Origin: AC2028 sp002373595
GTDB taxonomy: Bacteria; Bacillota; Clostridia; Lachnospirales; Lachnospiraceae
Length of the DNA stretch: 64,000 bases
Direction of reading: 5' to 3'
NCBI GenBank assembly: GCA_946616365.1
Contig: CAMOIX010000009.1
Coordinates: forward strand, 1 to 64,000
Both the position numbers and the translations under genes were made by a program. Under the pieces are notes generated by a model. The model was not told the DNA's origin. It did not search any database and saw nothing but the letters and a program-made list of their open reading frames with translations. Shown here in pieces: positions 62,116 to 64,000 of the stretch (the first letter of the stretch is position 1; every line of letters starts with the position of its first letter).

Positions 62116-63462
62116 ATGGGAAACACAGCTAAAGGAATCGTAGAAAGACCCAGAACAACCTGTGCACAGGGTGGAGCCCTCGCAACACTTTCCTCATTAC
62201 CGGGAGTCGTTGCCATCTCCCATGCTGCGGAAGGATGTTCCGGAAATCTTGCCGGATCCATCGGAACTCTTTCCGGTTATAACGGAGAAGGGTATTGCGG
62301 AGGAACGCAGATCCCATCAAGTGCGGTCAGAGAAAGAAACGTAGTATTCGGAGGAACCGACAGATTAAGACAGGAGATAAAATCTGCGCAGGAACTTCTG
62401 GAGGCGGAGCTCTTCGTAGTCGTCACAGGATGCATGACCGAGATAATAGGAGATGATGTGCAGGCGGTGGTGGATGAATTCACCGATGCGGAAACACCGG
62501 TCATAGGAATAAACACACCAAGTTTTGAGGGTGATGCTTATACAGGTTATGAACTTGTCCTTAAGGGAGTATTTAATAATTATATTCCAGAATCTTTGGA
62601 GAAGGATCCCAAGCTCGTAAATGTTTTCGGACTTATCCCCAACTTCGATCCTTCATACAGGGGAGATCTTGAGGAGATAAAAAGACTTCTTGAAAGCGTG
62701 GGGCTGAAGGTCAATACATTCTTCACTCCGGATCAGACCTTTGACAATATACTAAGTGCTTCAAAAGCATCCTTAAACATTCATTTCTCCAAAGTCTGGG
62801 GAGTGGATTTTGAAAAAGGATTTGAAGACAAATTCGACATTCCCCACTGGATCACCGATCTTCCTATCGGTTCGGTACAGAGCACGGCGTTCTTAAGAGA
62901 ACTTGCCGAGCATATCGATATCGATAAGGATCTTGTTGAGAAGGTGATAGAGCGCGAGGAAGAGAGATACTACAACTATTTCATCAAGACTCTGGATCTT
63001 GTGATCAACTCACAGTTCTTCTATTACGGAGCAACGGTGACAAATTCCAATTACGCAATCCCTCTTGCAAAATTCCTGAAGCATGAACTCGGATGGAAGG
63101 TTGACGATGTGTTTGTTACTGATCTTCTCACAAAGCCCAGGGCAAAGAAATTCGAAGAAGCATTCAAGCTTTCGGAAGCACCCGGGGAACTGATAAGAGA
63201 GAGCGATACCAAACAGATAGCGTGGGCACTTAACAAAAGACATGCAAGGAATCAGGGCCAGAGATATTTCGACCAGCACGGACCGCTCTTTGTTGTGGGA
63301 AGTTCACTTGAGAAATTCGCAGCCCAGGATATCGGAGCTTTATACTTTGCAGTTTCATATCCCGTATATAACAGAGTCATTACCTACAGAGGTTATTCAG
63401 GATATAACGGCGGACTTAATCTGTTGTCTGATCTTATAAGCGTACCTGTTTCCGGAAGATAG
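62116..63462 (+). CDS. NifK-like (beta) subunit of a nitrogenase-like reductase
   Basis: A 448-residue protein of the NifD/NifK superfamily. Three P-cluster-type cysteines are visible: Cys16 (RTTCAQGG), the Cys in HAAEGCSGN and that in VVTGCMTEIIGDD. There is no Cys in the last 340 residues, so the cofactor Cys of NifD is absent and it is a beta-type subunit. The end SYPVYNRVITYRGYSGYNGGLNLL matches the NifK C-terminal pattern. It is somewhat short for NifK, lacking its long N-terminal extension. RBS GAGGTG precedes the ATG. The alpha-type gene begins nine bases downstream. Confidence 0.85.
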   Translation: MGNTAKGIVERPRTTCAQGGALATLSSLPGVVAISHAAEGCSGNLAGSIGTLSGYNGEGYCGGTQIPSSAVRERNVVFGGTDRLRQEIKSAQELLEAELFVVVTGCMTEIIGDDVQAVVDEFTDAETPVIGINTPSFEGDAYTGYELVLKGVFNNYIPESLEKDPKLVNVFGLIPNFDPSYRGDLEEIKRLLESVGLKVNTFFTPDQTFDNILSASKASLNIHFSKVWGVDFEKGFEDKFDIPHWITDLPIGSVQSTAFLRELAEHIDIDKDLVEKVIEREEERYYNYFIKTLDLVINSQFFYYGATVTNSNYAIPLAKFLKHELGWKVDDVFVTDLLTKPRAKKFEEAFKLSEAPGELIRESDTKQIAWALNKRHARNQGQRYFDQHGPLFVVGSSLEKFAAQDIGALYFAVSYPVYNRVITYRGYSGYNGGLNLLSDLISVPVSGR

Positions 63463-63470
63463 GAGGAATT

Positions 63471-64000
63471 ATGAGCGAGATTGAAAACAAATATGTAGAA
63501 AAAGCAATACCTCCTACCAGAGAGGAGAGACTTGAAGCCACCGATGCATATCACGGCTGCAGCTGCGATCTGCTTGAATGTTCCAAGAACTGCTGCCTCA
63601 AGGGCAGAGACAGGGATTTCTGGCAGGGTAGCTCTTCATGCCAGATGTTCCTTTCCATCATGATGTCAGCACCTGTCGAAAACTCTGTACTGATCATGCA
63701 CGGACCCGTGGGATGCGGACACCAGCTTCACATCCAGACATTCTCCACCACAAACGGCAAGAATGTCAGAGGCCTTGCTCCAAAGCCTGTAAACTGGCTC
63801 TCCACAAATCTTTCCACCACGGAGATCGTAAACGGCGGTGAAAAGAAGTTAAGAGAAGCGATAGAGTATGCGGACAGGACCTTCAGACCGGAATTCATCT
63901 TCGTTCTTTCCACATGTGCACCCAACATAATAGGTGACGATGTCGAAAAGATCGTATCCGATGAGAGCAAGGTGGTATCTGCACAGGTTACCGCGATTCA
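63471..64000 (+). CDS. NifD-like (alpha) subunit, 5' part, cut by window end
   Basis: At least 176 residues; the frame is open to the last base. P-cluster-type cysteines are Cys57 (SSSCQMF), Cys82 (HGPVGCGH) and Cys149 (STCAPNIIGDD), in NifD order. Before them lies an unusual block of five cysteines at residues 30, 32, 37, 41 and 42 (GCSCDLLECSKNCC), which ordinary NifD lacks. The cofactor ligands (Cys275 and His442 in nitrogenase) lie beyond the window. GGAGG at 63462-63466 fixes the ATG. The order K-like before D-like is the reverse of nifHDK. Confidence 0.85.
   Translation, partial: MSEIENKYVEKAIPPTREERLEATDAYHGCSCDLLECSKNCCLKGRDRDFWQGSSSCQMFLSIMMSAPVENSVLIMHGPVGCGHQLHIQTFSTTNGKNVRGLAPKPVNWLSTNLSTTEIVNGGEKKLREAIEYADRTFRPEFIFVLSTCAPNIIGDDVEKIVSDESKVVSAQVTAI

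Noticed and set aside
58998..64000. A genuine molybdenum nitrogenase operon for N2 fixation
   Set aside because: nifE and nifN are not seen, K precedes D, cysK is embedded, and the cofactor ligands of the D subunit lie outside the window. It cannot be affirmed.

Overview
The window reads as chromosome of an anaerobic Firmicute of the class Clostridia, most likely a gut or rumen Lachnospiraceae relative. This is an inference from strong GGAGG ribosome binding sites, consensus sigma-A promoters, tRNAs without encoded CCA, rubrerythrin, fused FeoAB, QueH, a GH120 beta-xylosidase, many c-di-GMP proteins and nitrogenase-like genes. Genes are dense. No stretch over 300 bases lacks a gene or RNA, and I see no rRNA, CRISPR array, insertion sequence or prophage.

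Left part (1-20100): a hypothetical ORF, an AGCS symporter, a barstar-like protein, a DUF5684-type membrane protein, a complete CUT1 sugar ABC operon (ATPase, two permeases, lipoprotein), a divergent HD-GYP protein, a MoxR/DUF58/VWA/VWA/TPR operon, an FRG-domain gene, a minus-strand lipoprotein, and a 1140-residue protein that joins an M32 carboxypeptidase to a second copy of the divergent HD-GYP protein.

Middle (20100-41000): rubrerythrin with a YhaO/YhaN (SbcDC-like) pair, a LacI-type sensor fused to GGDEF, queH-argS, two tRNAs with an unusual terminator, a SulP transporter, DegV, a minus-strand padR-DUF1700-DUF4097 operon behind five 14-bp tandem repeats, a membrane HD-GYP protein, FeoAB and a GH120 beta-xylosidase.

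Signalling island (41100-53900): GGDEF-EAL, two hybrid histidine kinases, HD-GYP, a solute-binding protein gene broken by an in-frame TAG, a REC-GGDEF-EAL regulator, an Hpt protein and a REC-Hpt-REC-REC protein. The last two are driven by divergent promoters that share one palindromic -35 hexamer. The set looks like one phosphorelay/c-di-GMP network.

Right part (54000-64000): a minus-strand operon encoding a two-helix membrane protein with a Tyr/Ser/Asp hexad-repeat tail, a radical SAM/SPASM enzyme and two U32-type Fe-S proteins. I read it as a candidate undescribed protein-modification system. An AbrB-acyltransferase pair follows, then a nitrogenase-like cluster (NifB, NifX-like, NifH, CysK, NifK-like, NifD-like cut by the window end). 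Its cysK suggests a sulfur role, perhaps related to methylthio-alkane reductase, rather than N2 fixation.
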